The notes: generated by a model from the sequence alone, not told the origin. 56,366 nt of DNA from Williamwhitmania taraxaci (GCF_900096565.1 NZ_FMYP01000019.1:1-56366), one strand, 5' to 3'. Shown: positions 26,890 to 36,093, numbered from the stretch's first letter. Numbers and translations are program-made.

Positions 26890-28875
26890 CTAAAAATTAA
26901 ACACCAACCGTGCGAATACCGATGCCGATTCGCTAGGTATTGCTGGATGACCGCCGTTGTATGGCTGAATAAGAGCTACATTTCTATCGGTAATATTGTG
27001 TGCCCCACAGTAAAAGTCGAGGCCATCGACCAATACGCTAGTAAAGGAAACGGAAACGTTAACCAACGCTTGGGCTCCGAACTTTTGTGGCGAGGAGGAA
27101 TTCACATTAAACCCATAGCGTTCGCTGTACCATGAGAGTGATGGGGTAACTGATATTTTCTTCGATACCTTGAAGCCCATTATTGCATTAAGCCGATGGT
27201 TGGCAAGAGCGGGATAAACCTCATCATGATTAGGGATTGTGTAACTCCCAGTTTCATTTCCATCGGGCACATAGTAGGCATAGTTCAACCTAAAATCGAC
27301 GTAGTCGTACGTAATCCGAAAATCGGCTTCCGTTCCGTAGGTTCCTTGAGTTCCACCATTGGAATAGTTACCGAAACCTGAAACTGGATCTGAAGTATAC
27401 ACAATTACCTTATCGAAAACCACACGATAACCGTTTACCGTAAACCATATGTGTTTACCAAATCGGTAACCGATCTCCAACTCATAGTTAGTAGCCTTTT
27501 CGGGATCAGTAGCAATACCTAACGCCATATTGCGCTTGGGGATAACCCCTCCGGGAACTCGAAACGATTGGCTCGCCATGGCTTTGAAACTAAAGTCGGA
27601 CCAGGCTTTTGTTATGCTCAATCGAGGTACAAATGACGAACCATAATGGTTATAGCTATCAAATCGACAACCAATAGTAAAGTTAGCCCAATTTGTAGAA
27701 TAGGTCAATTGACCATAGCCCGCATAGTTAATGATTGAGAAATCAGACTTATCAACAATCAAATCCGAAGCATCACCCAGAATACGACACTGGGAGGTTT
27801 GCCCGCCAACCATTAGGCGAGAATTCTCCCGTAAATCATACACCATATTCACATCAAAAGCAACCTTATTGCTGTATCTTCTATTCTTATACGAAGAAGT
27901 CGGAACCTCAAGTTGCCAAGGATACTGTTGCTTAATTTGAACCGATGGAATAATCTTTAACCGTGAGTTTACACTATAGGTGTATCTTACATCCCCAAAA
28001 TAGCTATCAAACTTTTGTTTATAATTGTTCCCACCAAACGACTGCCCCCAAAGCGTAGCAGTAGACAACCGATACAAATCGATCATTCCACGAACCGAAA
28101 GCCCCTTGTATTGAACAAATGCATTGTAATTGCTTACCCTTATTTCCGATTTATCCGATAGCTTAACGGGAACGCCCTGTGCGTCGATCCACGTTCTTGT
28201 GGCTCGAGTCCCCTCCCCTTCCGTGCCGGCAAAGCTAAACTTTACTGGTCCCAATTCTTGAGTATGCCCAAACGACATATTTCGATGAGTGGCTGCATCT
28301 TTTGAATAGGAGTTGAGAAACGCGCCATAACTGCCATTACCTTGCCCCGACGCTTTGGTGATTACATTGATTACCGCTAAACCTGCGTACCCTCCATAAA
28401 TCGCGCTGCCCGGTCCACGTATAACTTCAACCCTTTCAATCATATCTACAGGATAATGATTACCCCACTGAAGTGTCGCAAACAAGTCCTCATTTACCTC
28501 CAATCCATCTACAAGCAAGAGGACTTTCCCTTCGTTCCCCCAAATACCCCGAAACCCAACACCTACAACCCCTTCAACATCAATCCCAAAATCCATACCT
28601 GGAACAAAAGTGGAGAGCACTTCCTTTAAATCGCGAGTTCCAGCCTTGAGCATCTCCGCATTTGTAACCACCGTAACTACACCCGCCGCTTCTCGAATAT
28701 TCTCGGAGCTGCGCGTGGCAACATCAACCTGAACATTCATGAGCTGCTCAAGGGTGAGATCAAAGAAACGACTGCCTTCGAGCAGCGTAGTGTCTGACTG
28801 GGCATTTGCAGACCCAACGACAAATACAGAACTCAATGAAAGTAAGAATCCTGCAAAAAATATCAATCGAGACAT
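26890..28875 (-). CDS. TonB-dependent outer-membrane receptor
   Basis: The 661-aa protein has a signal peptide (about 1-26), a plug domain (IREAAGVVTVVTNAEM, then RGIWGNEGKVLLLVDGLEVNED and IERVEVIRGPGSAIYGGYAG) and a 22-strand barrel ending in the aromatic C-terminus SVFARLVFNF. It has no N-terminal carboxypeptidase-like domain and no SusD partner, so it belongs with the siderophore/cofactor/colicin-type receptors rather than the SusC glycan type. Ligand unknown. The adjacent HD hydrolase is convergent, not co-transcribed. No metal-responsive operator was recognised upstream. Confidence 0.88.
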   Translation of the reverse strand: MSRLIFFAGFLLSLSSVFVVGSANAQSDTTLLEGSRFFDLTLEQLMNVQVDVATRSSENIREAAGVVTVVTNAEMLKAGTRDLKEVLSTFVPGMDFGIDVEGVVGVGFRGIWGNEGKVLLLVDGLEVNEDLFATLQWGNHYPVDMIERVEVIRGPGSAIYGGYAGLAVINVITKASGQGNGSYGAFLNSYSKDAATHRNMSFGHTQELGPVKFSFAGTEGEGTRATRTWIDAQGVPVKLSDKSEIRVSNYNAFVQYKGLSVRGMIDLYRLSTATLWGQSFGGNNYKQKFDSYFGDVRYTYSVNSRLKIIPSVQIKQQYPWQLEVPTSSYKNRRYSNKVAFDVNMVYDLRENSRLMVGGQTSQCRILGDASDLIVDKSDFSIINYAGYGQLTYSTNWANFTIGCRFDSYNHYGSSFVPRLSITKAWSDFSFKAMASQSFRVPGGVIPKRNMALGIATDPEKATNYELEIGYRFGKHIWFTVNGYRVVFDKVIVYTSDPVSGFGNYSNGGTQGTYGTEADFRITYDYVDFRLNYAYYVPDGNETGSYTIPNHDEVYPALANHRLNAIMGFKVSKKISVTPSLSWYSERYGFNVNSSSPQKFGAQALVNVSVSFTSVLVDGLDFYCGAHNITDRNVALIQPYNGGHPAIPSESASVFARLVFNF

Positions 28876-29095
28876 AGGGCCAGCTATTAAGTATTACTCA
28901 AAATCGAAAGTAAGATAAGACAATTGAGAATATTGGTCAAGTGAATCCGAAAATATTGAAGGTAATAGTATAAGAATTATCCACATGCTAGGACCAACGA
29001 GCCAGCGACCAAATTGGGACAGAATCATCATTATGAAAAATGATGTCGTTGTTCTCGCTTTATTTCTTTAAACTTGCACCCACCAAACATGATAA

Positions 29096-29725
29096 ATGGA
29101 TATAATTCATTCCGTATATTGCCTTGCAGGTGCCTACATACTAGGTTCAATACCAACCTCACTATGGGTTGGTAAGGCGTTCTATGGAATTGATATACGC
29201 GAACACGGCAGCGGAAATGCAGGTGCGTCAAACACATTTCGTGTTCTCGGTGCTAAAGCTGGAGTGCCTGTGTTTCTAGTTGATGTGGCTAAAGGGTGGT
29301 TCGCCTTAACGCTAGCAAGTTACTCAGGTTTTAAACCAAGCACAGAATATTTTGCTCTATTCCAACTTGTTCTAGGATTATTTGCATTCCTAGGCCATGT
29401 ATTCCCCGTTTTTGCAAATTTCAAGGGTGGAAAGGGCGTTGCAACATTGACTGGCGTGGGCATGGCCATACATCCGTTTGCCACCATATTTGCAGTAGGC
29501 ATCTTCCTCATCACGTTCCTTCTTTCGGGTTATGTAAGCGTAGGATCGCTCGTTGCCGCAATTGCCTTTCCTATTCTAGTAAACTTTTCCTTTGGACATA
29601 CCACCCTTTCCATTGCGGCCTTCTCGTTCTCGGTGGCCATAATGATTATTCTCTCCCATCGAAAAAACATCAAGCGACTCCGTGAGGGCGAAGAACATCG
29701 TTTTACATTCGGTAAAAGCAAATAA
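29096..29725 (+). CDS. plsY: Acyl-phosphate:glycerol-3-phosphate acyltransferase
   Basis: The 209-aa inner-membrane enzyme makes lysophosphatidic acid from acyl phosphate, the first step of phospholipid synthesis. The conserved loops are seen: GSIPTSLWVGK (acyl-phosphate loop), REHGSGNAGASNTFRVLG (glycerol-phosphate loop) and FKGGKGVAT. Five or so TM helices are apparent. The stop lies 2 bases from the stop of the convergent cdaA gene. It carries a normal length and no oddities. Confidence 0.93.
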   Translation: MDIIHSVYCLAGAYILGSIPTSLWVGKAFYGIDIREHGSGNAGASNTFRVLGAKAGVPVFLVDVAKGWFALTLASYSGFKPSTEYFALFQLVLGLFAFLGHVFPVFANFKGGKGVATLTGVGMAIHPFATIFAVGIFLITFLLSGYVSVGSLVAAIAFPILVNFSFGHTTLSIAAFSFSVAIMIILSHRKNIKRLREGEEHRFTFGKSK

Positions 29726-29727
29726 AT

Positions 29728-30522
29728 TTAATCGAGAGCAGCAAAAGCCGATTCAATTTCAGCCTGCAATTCCGCTGGGGTAAGGCGCGATTTTACGGCA
29801 CCATCCTTGACAAATGAAATCCTCCCAGTCTCTTCCGAAACGATTACCACTACCGCATCGGTGTGTTCAGTGATTCCTACGGCAGCCCTATGGCGCATAC
29901 CGTAGTGAGCGGGCAAACTCATGTTGTCGGTTACCGGTAATACGCATCTAGCGGCGTGAATCCTGTTGTTGCAAATAATTACCGCACCATCGTGCAATGG
30001 GCTATTCTTAAAGAAGAGATTCTCCAGCAATCGGGAGCTAATCACCGCATCAATTAAGTCACCCGTTTCGGCATACACTTCCAGTTCCGACCGTCGAGCA
30101 AGCACGATGAGAGCGCCAGTTTTTGTTTCGCTCATATTCCGCGCTGCCTTTACTATCGACTCTACGTTTAGCAAATTATCTTTTTCGGTGCGACCCGGAA
30201 AGAACAACCGCTCAATGGAGAAGTTATAGCGGGAAAAATAGCGATTACCAATGTATAGAAGGAACCGACGAATTTCTTGCTGAAACACAATGATGAGGGC
30301 AATAACCCCTAACCCGATAACCTTATCGAGAATGGAACTGAGAAGTTCCATATTTAGTGCCTTCACTATAAGCCAAACCAAGTAGAGGGCAAACACACCA
30401 ACAAAGATGTTAATGGCCACGGTGCCTCGAACGAGCATGTAGATTTGGTAAAGCAATATTGCCACCAGAAGAATATCTACAACATCAAGGATTTTAAGGG
30501 TTATAAAGGCTAACTCCATCAT
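29728..30522 (-). CDS. cdaA: Diadenylate cyclase (c-di-AMP synthase)
   Basis: The 264-aa membrane enzyme joins two ATP into the second messenger c-di-AMP. Three TM helices fill residues 1-80. The DisA_N/DAC domain follows with the DGA motif in SPLHDGAVIICNNRI and the RHR motif in YGMRHRAAVGITE. This is the CdaA (DacA) type. Adjacent ATGs at 30522 and 30519 are the likely start; the TTG at 30531 is less likely. It lies 13 bases downstream of folP and is presumably co-transcribed, an arrangement common in Bacteroidota. It has no CdaR or GlmM neighbour here. Confidence 0.93.
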   Translation of the reverse strand: MMELAFITLKILDVVDILLVAILLYQIYMLVRGTVAINIFVGVFALYLVWLIVKALNMELLSSILDKVIGLGVIALIIVFQQEIRRFLLYIGNRYFSRYNFSIERLFFPGRTEKDNLLNVESIVKAARNMSETKTGALIVLARRSELEVYAETGDLIDAVISSRLLENLFFKNSPLHDGAVIICNNRIHAARCVLPVTDNMSLPAHYGMRHRAAVGITEHTDAVVVIVSEETGRISFVKDGAVKSRLTPAELQAEIESAFAALD

Positions 30523-30535
30523 CGCTACCAATTAA

Positions 30536-31408
30536 TTAAAAGTGCCTAAATTTTTTATACCTGTCGAGAAGTTGAATGGTTTCAATAGCCTCTTTTACAT
30601 CATGAACCCTAAGGATTGAAACCCCTTTCAGCAAAGCAATGGTGTTCAGAACAGTTGTGCCGTTAAGCGACCCCTCTGGTGTAGTATCAATCGTCTTATA
30701 AACCATCGATTTTCGAGAAAAACCAGCCAAGATAGGTAGGTCGAAAACCCGAAAATCATTTAGCCTAGCCAAGAGTTCAAAATTGTGATCAACAGTTTTC
30801 CCAAATCCAAAACCAGGATCTAGAATCACATCCTTCACTCCTAGCAAATTCAACGCCTTCAGTTTTTCCGAAAAGTAGAGTATAAGCTCCTGTTCGAGAT
30901 TCTCGTAGGTGGGGCGGTTTTGCATGGTGAGTGGATTGCCCTTCATGTGCATCAGTATGTAGGGCACATTCAAATCGGCCACCGTTTGAAACATAGCAGG
31001 ATCAAGTTCGCCGCCCGAAATATCGTTAACCATGGCTACACCAAAATCCTCCACCATGCGCCGAGCCACTTCCGACCGGAAAGTATCAACCGAGAGAATA
31101 GCCTCCGGAAAACTCTTCCTAATAGCTTTAATGACTGGAGATAACCGCGCCAACTCTTCTTTGCTCGATATATCTTTGGCCCCCGGCCGCGACGAGTATG
31201 CCCCCACATCAATAATGCGCGCGCCCTCCTGTAGCATTTTGCCCACTTCGCGCACCGCTCTACCTGCGCTGCTGAAACGACTCCCAATATAGAATGAATC
31301 GGGCGTGACATTAATAATCCCCATGACCACAGGATTGCTTAAATCTAAAAGCTTTCCGCCACAGGTGATGGTTACTTTTTTAAGAAAGTAAGAAGCAATA
31401 TTTTCCAT
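30536..31408 (-). CDS. folP: Dihydropteroate synthase
   Basis: The 290-aa enzyme condenses 6-hydroxymethyl-dihydropterin pyrophosphate with p-aminobenzoate in folate synthesis and is the sulfonamide target. Motifs: VVMGIINVTPDSF (pyrophosphate loop), IDVGAYSSRPGA, SVDTFRSEVA, VNDISGG, ILDPGFGFGKT, and the C-terminal ILRVHDVKEA. Length and order are normal. It is the first gene of a two-gene unit with cdaA, divergent from tmk. Confidence 0.93.
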   Translation of the reverse strand: MENIASYFLKKVTITCGGKLLDLSNPVVMGIINVTPDSFYIGSRFSSAGRAVREVGKMLQEGARIIDVGAYSSRPGAKDISSKEELARLSPVIKAIRKSFPEAILSVDTFRSEVARRMVEDFGVAMVNDISGGELDPAMFQTVADLNVPYILMHMKGNPLTMQNRPTYENLEQELILYFSEKLKALNLLGVKDVILDPGFGFGKTVDHNFELLARLNDFRVFDLPILAGFSRKSMVYKTIDTTPEGSLNGTTVLNTIALLKGVSILRVHDVKEAIETIQLLDRYKKFRHF

Positions 31409-31442
31409 TTTTGCTATCTTGCATCAAATTTCATTAGAGGTT

Positions 31443-31450
31443 CAAAGGTA
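31443..31450 (-). promoter_or_regulatory. Candidate -7 box (TACCTTTG) for folP-cdaA
   Basis: Minus-strand TACCTTTG matches TAnnTTTG 35 bases before the folP ATG. No TTTG occurs at the standard -33 spacing. Confidence 0.4.
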
Positions 31451-31510
31451 GCAAACATAATGTTTCAGCTTTCGTAACCCAAGCATTTTTTAAGAAAAAC
31501 ATACGTTACA

Positions 31511-32194
31511 ATGCTTATTGTTTTTGAAGGGCTCGATGGCGCCGGGAAATCAACCCAAGTTAGCATGCTTAAGGATTACCTTTTACGCCAGGGGATAAAC
31601 AGCGAATTCCTCCACTTCCCCCGCACCGACTCACCACTCTTTGGCGACCTCATTGCCCGTTTTCTACGTGGCGATTTGGGCAATATTGATTCGGTAAACC
31701 CATACCTCATTGCCCTTATTTATGCCGGCGACAGGCACAATGCGGCAGCACAGCTGCAAGGGTGGCTCAAGGAGGGCAAGGCGGTGATTCTCGATCGCTA
31801 CGTGTACTCCAACATTGCATTCCAGTGCGCAAAGCTATCCGACAATTCGGAGCGGGAAAAGCTCCGGCAGTGGATTATCGACATGGAGTTCGATTTCTAC
31901 AAAATACCACAACCCACCATAAACCTATTCCTCGATGTGCCGCTCAGCTTTACCGAAAAGAAGCTGACCGAGGAGCGCACCGGGCCCGAGAGGGACTACC
32001 TCCAGGGTAAGGCCGACATCCACGAGGCGAGCATTGATTTTCAGGAAAAAGTTAGGCGCGAATACCGCGAAATGTGCAACCTCAACTACAACCTCGACCG
32101 AGTAGATTGCTCCAACAATACCGGAGGTATGGATAGCCCCGAGAACATCTTCAGCAAGATTTTGGTTGAAATAAAAAAACACGACATAAAATGA
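31511..32194 (+). CDS. tmk: Thymidylate kinase
   Basis: The 227-aa enzyme phosphorylates dTMP to dTDP. The P-loop is FEGLDGAGKSTQ, the DR(Y/H/S) motif is ILDRYVYSN, and the lid region is LTEERTGPERDYL. The coding sequence is more GC-rich than its surroundings, as is the gene after it. The last four bases overlap the start of the DoxX/BT_3928 gene (ATGA), so the two are translationally coupled. Confidence 0.92.
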   Translation: MLIVFEGLDGAGKSTQVSMLKDYLLRQGINSEFLHFPRTDSPLFGDLIARFLRGDLGNIDSVNPYLIALIYAGDRHNAAAQLQGWLKEGKAVILDRYVYSNIAFQCAKLSDNSEREKLRQWIIDMEFDFYKIPQPTINLFLDVPLSFTEKKLTEERTGPERDYLQGKADIHEASIDFQEKVRREYREMCNLNYNLDRVDCSNNTGGMDSPENIFSKILVEIKKHDIK

Positions 32195-33432
32195 AAAAAA
32201 GTATAATCGTTGCAAGCAGGATTGCTGCTATTGCCATTGCAGTCCTGTTTATCTTCTCCGGTTTTGTTAAGGGCATCGACCCCATGGGAACAACCTACAA
32301 GCTGGTAGACTACTTTGAAGCCTTCGGCATGCCCTTCTTCAACCCCATTGCGCTGCCGCTTTCCATTGCACTATCGGCAACCGAGATGCTCATTGGACTC
32401 ATGCTCCTATTTAGGGTTAAGAACCGCGTAGCCGCATGGGGAGCGCTTATCTTCATGGTAGGGTTTACGGTGCTCACCTTCTTTTCGGCACTATTCAATC
32501 CGGTTACCGACTGCGGATGCTTTGGCGATGCCATTAAGCTATCCAACTGGGCTACCTTCTATAAAAATCTAGTATTTCTGCCCATTGCCATACTCGCTTT
32601 CTACGGAAGCAAGAGCAGGCAAGAGATGTTTGGCAAATGCCTCCTCAACTGGTCTGCCACGTTTGTGCTTGCCGCCATTGCCGTGGGCATATCGCTCCAC
32701 TCCTTGGCCTACAAGCCCGTTATCGACTTCCGCCCGTTTAAAATTGGTGTAAACCTGAAAGAAGCAATGGCTATTCCTGCCGGAGCGCCTGCCGACGAGT
32801 ACAAAACAACGCTCGTTTACAAGAAAGATGGTATTGAAAAATCGTTTGACGAGTCCAACTACCCATGGCAGGACAGCACTTGGGTATTTGTAGATAGCAA
32901 ATCGGTGCTCGTGAAAAAAGGGTATACCCCCACTATTTCCAACTTCAGCCTAACCGGCGAAAACAACGAGGACATTACCTCAATGGTTACCGAGGGGCAG
33001 GGCTACACCTTTCTACTGATTGCGCCCAAGCTGGAAACGGCCAATCTTTCCAGAATAAACTACATCCAAAACCTGGCGGGCTTATGCTTAACCAACAAGC
33101 ATAAGTTTATAATCGTTTCCTCCTCCGATTGGGCGAGAATTAAGGAAGTTGCCACAACCATTGAACTTCCGGTAACCATTGCCCAAGCCGACGAAACTAT
33201 GCTCAAAACCATTGTTCGATCGAACCCGGGCCTACTGCTTATCCACAACGGCACCATTGTAGGCAAATGGGCTTGGCGGGAGATGCCGCACTTTGCCTCG
33301 GCAGAGAGTAACCCAATAACGATGGCACTTCGGGAATCCGAATCGCGATCGAATACCTACCTTGTAACCACCCTCATCTTATCGCTAATACTCCTGTTAA
33401 TTGGAGGGAGTTGGCTAGCCAACAGAAAATAG
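32191..33432 (+). CDS. DoxX/MauE-type membrane protein, BT_3928 family
   Basis: The 413-aa protein has four TM helices in the first 140 residues with a DoxX/MauE-like pattern (FSGFVKGIDPMGTTYKLVDYFEAF, TDCGCFGDAIKLS), a fifth helix near 150-170, a periplasmic region of about 190 residues with no thioredoxin CxxC, and a last TM helix (TLILSLILLLIGGSWLA). The CGCFGD cysteines are typical of the MauE-like branch linked to disulfide handling. This Bacteroidota-specific family is uncharacterised. It is coupled to tmk and ends in a strong terminator. Confidence 0.8.
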   Translation: MKKSIIVASRIAAIAIAVLFIFSGFVKGIDPMGTTYKLVDYFEAFGMPFFNPIALPLSIALSATEMLIGLMLLFRVKNRVAAWGALIFMVGFTVLTFFSALFNPVTDCGCFGDAIKLSNWATFYKNLVFLPIAILAFYGSKSRQEMFGKCLLNWSATFVLAAIAVGISLHSLAYKPVIDFRPFKIGVNLKEAMAIPAGAPADEYKTTLVYKKDGIEKSFDESNYPWQDSTWVFVDSKSVLVKKGYTPTISNFSLTGENNEDITSMVTEGQGYTFLLIAPKLETANLSRINYIQNLAGLCLTNKHKFIIVSSSDWARIKEVATTIELPVTIAQADETMLKTIVRSNPGLLLIHNGTIVGKWAWREMPHFASAESNPITMALRESESRSNTYLVTTLILSLILLLIGGSWLANRK

Positions 33433-33450
33433 CTGTTTACTTTTCCCATA

Positions 33451-33489
33451 AAAAACGCCTGAAAGTTTAAAACTTTCAGGCGTTTTTTA
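33451..33489 (+). terminator. Terminator of the tmk operon
   Basis: A very long stem, AAAAACGCCTGAAAGTTT against AAACTTTCAGGCGTTTTTT, with almost no loop. A and T arms would also allow termination in the reverse direction. Confidence 0.93.
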
Positions 33490-33518
33490 TTTTAGTTCGA
33501 AAATATATCTCCAAAACC

Positions 33519-33549
33519 TTGACATCAATCTAAAAACTGTTGTATATTG
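33519..33549 (+). promoter_or_regulatory. Candidate promoter of the SPFH gene
   Basis: TTG at 33519-33521 and TATATTG at 33543-33549 are 21 bases apart, close to the Bacteroidota TTTG-N19-21-TAnnTTTG pattern. The ATG follows 33 bases later. Confidence 0.4.
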
Positions 33550-33582
33550 CCATCGCATTGATATCATTTTAATATCTACACT

Positions 33583-34431
33583 ATGAACGCAGAAAAGGTA
33601 ATTAAACCTACAGCCGGATGGGTTGGGGTAACAATGGTAATCACTTCGTTGGGGTTAGGAATTGCAGGATTAATATTAGAATTTATCCCAGCAATATTCT
33701 TTCTTGCCCTGGCCGTATTCCTCATCATTGGATTTGTAATTGTAGCCCCCAACGAATCGAACGTGTTGGTATTCTTTGGGCGCTACGTGGGCACTATCAA
33801 AGAGAATGGATTTTACTGGGTGAACCCGCTTAACCTTAAGCGAAACATCTCCCTGCGAGCGCGCAACTTTAACGGCGAACCCATTAAGGTAAACGACAAG
33901 GTAGGCAATCCTATCATGATTGGCTTAGTGCTTGTTTGGAAAGTTGAGGAGACCTACCGATCGGCATTCCAGGTAGACGATTATCAACATTTTGTAGTGG
34001 TGCAAAGCGAAGCGGCATTGCGGAAACTTGCCGGCCACTACCCCTACGACAACTTCGAAGCTGAGAATACAGAGATTACCCTACGGGCCGGAGGCGAGGC
34101 GGTAAACGAGCAGCTGGAGATAGAGCTTCGAGAACGTCTCGATATTGCAGGGATTTGTGTAATTGAGGCAAGGATAAACTATATTGCCTACGCGTCCGAG
34201 ATTGCCGGAGCCATGCTCCGCCGCCAGCAAGCTACCGCAATTGTTGCGGCACGCGAAAAGATTGTAGAGGGTGCTGTAGGCATGGTGGAACTCGCGCTCA
34301 AGCAGCTCTCCGAGAAAAAAATTCTTGACTTAGACGACGATAAGAAGGCAACCATGGTTAGCAACCTAATGGTGGTGCTATGCTCCGACGAAGGTGCAAA
34401 ACCAGTAATAAATGCAGGATCACTCTACTAG
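33583..34431 (+). CDS. SPFH/band 7 domain membrane protein
   Basis: The 282-aa protein has two TM helices near the N-terminus (about 10-50, [17 protein letters not shown] and [18 protein letters not shown]), then the SPFH domain ([27 protein letters not shown] to roughly 230) with the family's [16 protein letters not shown] segment and a short helical tail. SPFH proteins assemble in membranes as scaffolds, often with proteases; no protease gene is adjacent. Four bases after its stop a ribbon-helix-helix gene begins, a pairing I have seen repeatedly in bacterial genomes. Function unknown. Confidence 0.88.
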   Translation: MNAEKVIKPTAGWVGVTMVITSLGLGIAGLILEFIPAIFFLALAVFLIIGFVIVAPNESNVLVFFGRYVGTIKENGFYWVNPLNLKRNISLRARNFNGEPIKVNDKVGNPIMIGLVLVWKVEETYRSAFQVDDYQHFVVVQSEAALRKLAGHYPYDNFEAENTEITLRAGGEAVNEQLEIELRERLDIAGICVIEARINYIAYASEIAGAMLRRQQATAIVAAREKIVEGAVGMVELALKQLSEKKILDLDDDKKATMVSNLMVVLCSDEGAKPVINAGSLY

Positions 34432-34435
34432 AAAA

Positions 34436-34630
34436 ATGGCTAAAAAAGCATTTGTTTTAAGAATTGAAGAGGAGACCATGAAAGCCGTGGAAAAATGGGC
34501 TGCGGACGAGTTCCGCAGCACCAACGGTCATTTGGAGTGGCTTATCGACAAGGCTTTGAAAGAATCCGGGAGAAAGAAAAAGAAGACAGGAACCACAGAG
34601 CATCCCACAACCGGAGAGGAAGCTGTTTAG
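34436..34630 (+). CDS. Small ribbon-helix-helix (Arc-like) protein
   Basis: The 64-aa protein starts MAKKAFVLRIEEETMKAVE, a beta strand of alternating residues followed by helix A, then EFRSTNGHLEWLIDKALKE as helix B, and ends in a Lys-rich tail. This is the Arc/MetJ fold, which binds DNA as a dimer. It lies 4 bases after the SPFH gene, so translation is probably coupled. It may regulate its own operon. The ATG at 34436 is preferred to the overlapping upstream ATG at 34412. No toxin gene accompanies it. Confidence 0.8.
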   Translation: MAKKAFVLRIEEETMKAVEKWAADEFRSTNGHLEWLIDKALKESGRKKKKTGTTEHPTTGEEAV

Positions 34631-34647
34631 CAAAACGGATAGAAATA

Positions 34648-34674
34648 CAAGAGCGAGGCATAACCTCGCTCTTG
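34648..34674 (+). terminator. Probable terminator after the SPFH-RHH pair
   Basis: CAAGAGCGAGG (34648-34658) is mirrored by CCTCGCTCTTG (34664-34674), an 11-bp perfect stem with a 5-base loop. The T-run after it is short, so termination strength is uncertain. Confidence 0.65.
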
Positions 34675-34705
34675 AAATTTAACAAAGACAACAATTGATT
34701 CGCTG

Positions 34706-34830
34706 TAGGTGCGCAATATTGATTATCAAATGCGATGCAATGAATAGTGGCGCCACCTACGGGGCGCAAAAAAACGGATTGCGATACATTATTTCTACCA
34801 ACGTTTGGCTCTTACAGAACCGTAGGTAAG
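34706..34830. repeat. Structured intergenic segment, possible dispersed repeat
   Basis: The spacer contains GTAGGTG near 34709 and an inverted CACCTAC near 34755, a GCGCC/GGCGC pair around the latter, and a later ACCGTAGGTAAG near 34820. Such GTAGGT/ACCTAC pairs recur between genes in Bacteroidota genomes, by memory. Only one full copy is in this window. No coding content is evident. Confidence 0.35.
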
Positions 34831-34848
34831 TAATCAATAAAAAAATAC

Positions 34849-35550
34849 TTAGCAGTTCATCAAGCTTAGCGCGGCAGCGGCCATAACCCCAGCGGTTTCG
34901 GTACGGAGGCGGCTGTTGCCAAGGCTTACGGGAGTAAATCCCTTCCCCATAGCCAGCGCCACCTCAGCGGGCGAGAAGTCGCCCTCGGGGCCCACCATCA
35001 CAATGCACGATTCGCCAGGCATAACCCAATGGTGCAGCTGTGCCTGAGTATCGCCCTCGCAGTAGGCAAGCGCCTTGCGCCCATCAAACTCACGCGATAG
35101 GAACTGCTTGAGGGGCATCATGGGATTTACCTTGGGCATGTAGGCATGGATGGATTGCTTGGCCGCAGCCACCACCACGCGCTCGCTGCGGTCGAGCTTA
35201 ATCTCCTTGCGCTCGGAGCGGTCGCACAGCAGCGGGGTAATCTCGTCCACCCCCATTTCGGTGGCCTTTTCGAGGAACCACTCAAACCGGTCGATATTCT
35301 TGGTTGGTGCTAGGGCAATGTGCAAATGGTAAGGCCGCTTACCATGCTCCAGCGTGCTCTCCAGTATGGTAATGTGGCAGTGCTTGGGATGCGAGAAGAG
35401 CAACTCGCCAAGATAAAACCCGCCTACCCCGTCGATAATATTCACCTTATCGCCAACATTCAGCCGCAGCACCTTAGCGCAGTGCATCGATTCCTCCTCG
35501 GGAAGGGTAGCAATATTGTCGGTTATTTGATTTGAATAGAAAATATGCAT
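34849..35550 (-). CDS. rsmE: 16S rRNA m3U1498 methyltransferase
   Basis: The 233-aa SPOUT-class enzyme methylates N3 of U1498 in 16S rRNA. The N-terminal PUA-like part (MHCAKVLRLNVGDKVNIIDGVG) is followed by KATEMGVDEITPLLCDRSE and the C-terminal trefoil-knot AdoMet site VMVGPEGDFSPAEVALA and SLGNSRLRTETA. Length is normal. Coding GC is higher than in the flanks. It is divergent from the phosphoesterase gene, with 44 bases between starts. Confidence 0.93.
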   Translation of the reverse strand: MHIFYSNQITDNIATLPEEESMHCAKVLRLNVGDKVNIIDGVGGFYLGELLFSHPKHCHITILESTLEHGKRPYHLHIALAPTKNIDRFEWFLEKATEMGVDEITPLLCDRSERKEIKLDRSERVVVAAAKQSIHAYMPKVNPMMPLKQFLSREFDGRKALAYCEGDTQAQLHHWVMPGESCIVMVGPEGDFSPAEVALAMGKGFTPVSLGNSRLRTETAGVMAAAALSLMNC

Positions 35551-35572
35551 GTCGTTATTGAGTATCTTGCGG

Positions 35573-35580
35573 CAAATTTA
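35573..35580 (-). promoter_or_regulatory. Candidate -7 box (TAAATTTG) for rsmE
   Basis: Minus-strand TAAATTTG fits TAnnTTTG 22 bases before the rsmE ATG. The opposite strand carries TATCTTGC at 35563-35570, a possible overlapping box for the divergent phosphoesterase gene. Confidence 0.4.
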
Positions 35581-35594
35581 GTAAAACATTACGA

Positions 35595-36089
35595 ATGATT
35601 AAAGTTGGCATAGTTTCGGACACCCACGGCCACACCGACGATAAGCTACTCAAGTTTTTTGAAGGCTGCGGCCAGATATGGCACTGCGGCGATATAGGAA
35701 CGGTGGCGGTGATTGCCGCGCTGGAAACCGTGGCGCCGGTAATTGCCGTTCATGGAAACATCGATGGGACCGAAACGCGCTGGAACAATCCACTTTTCCA
35801 GAGTTTCAAGATAGAGGAAGTCTCTGTTCTGATTACCCACATTGGCGGCTACCCCGGCAAATATAGCCCCGAGGCTAGAATACTCATCGAAAAGTATAAG
35901 CCCAAGATTTTTTTGGCTGGTCATTCGCACATCCTCAAGGTTATCCCCGACAGGAAAAACGATCTGCTTTTCATCAACCCCGGTGCTGCTGGGATTAGCG
36001 GCTTTCATTTGGTTAGAACAGCCATTCGCCTAACCATTGATGGCGATAAAATTAAAGACCTTGAGGTAGCCGAATGGCAGAGAAAGTGA
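35595..36089 (+). CDS. YfcE/MJ0936-type metallophosphoesterase
   Basis: The 164-aa protein has the full calcineurin-like metal site: SDTHGH (residues 8-13), CGDIG, VHGNIDGTE, THIGGYPG and AGHSHILK. Members of this small YfcE group hydrolyse model phosphodiesters; the biological substrate is unknown. It is monocistronic. Immediately after its stop the 7-bp repeat array begins. Confidence 0.9.
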   Translation: MIKVGIVSDTHGHTDDKLLKFFEGCGQIWHCGDIGTVAVIAALETVAPVIAVHGNIDGTETRWNNPLFQSFKIEEVSVLITHIGGYPGKYSPEARILIEKYKPKIFLAGHSHILKVIPDRKNDLLFINPGAAGISGFHLVRTAIRLTIDGDKIKDLEVAEWQRK

Positions 36090-36093
36090 ATGG

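Noticed and set aside
34436-34630. Antitoxin of a toxin-antitoxin module
   Set aside because: No toxin-like gene is adjacent; the neighbour is an SPFH membrane protein.
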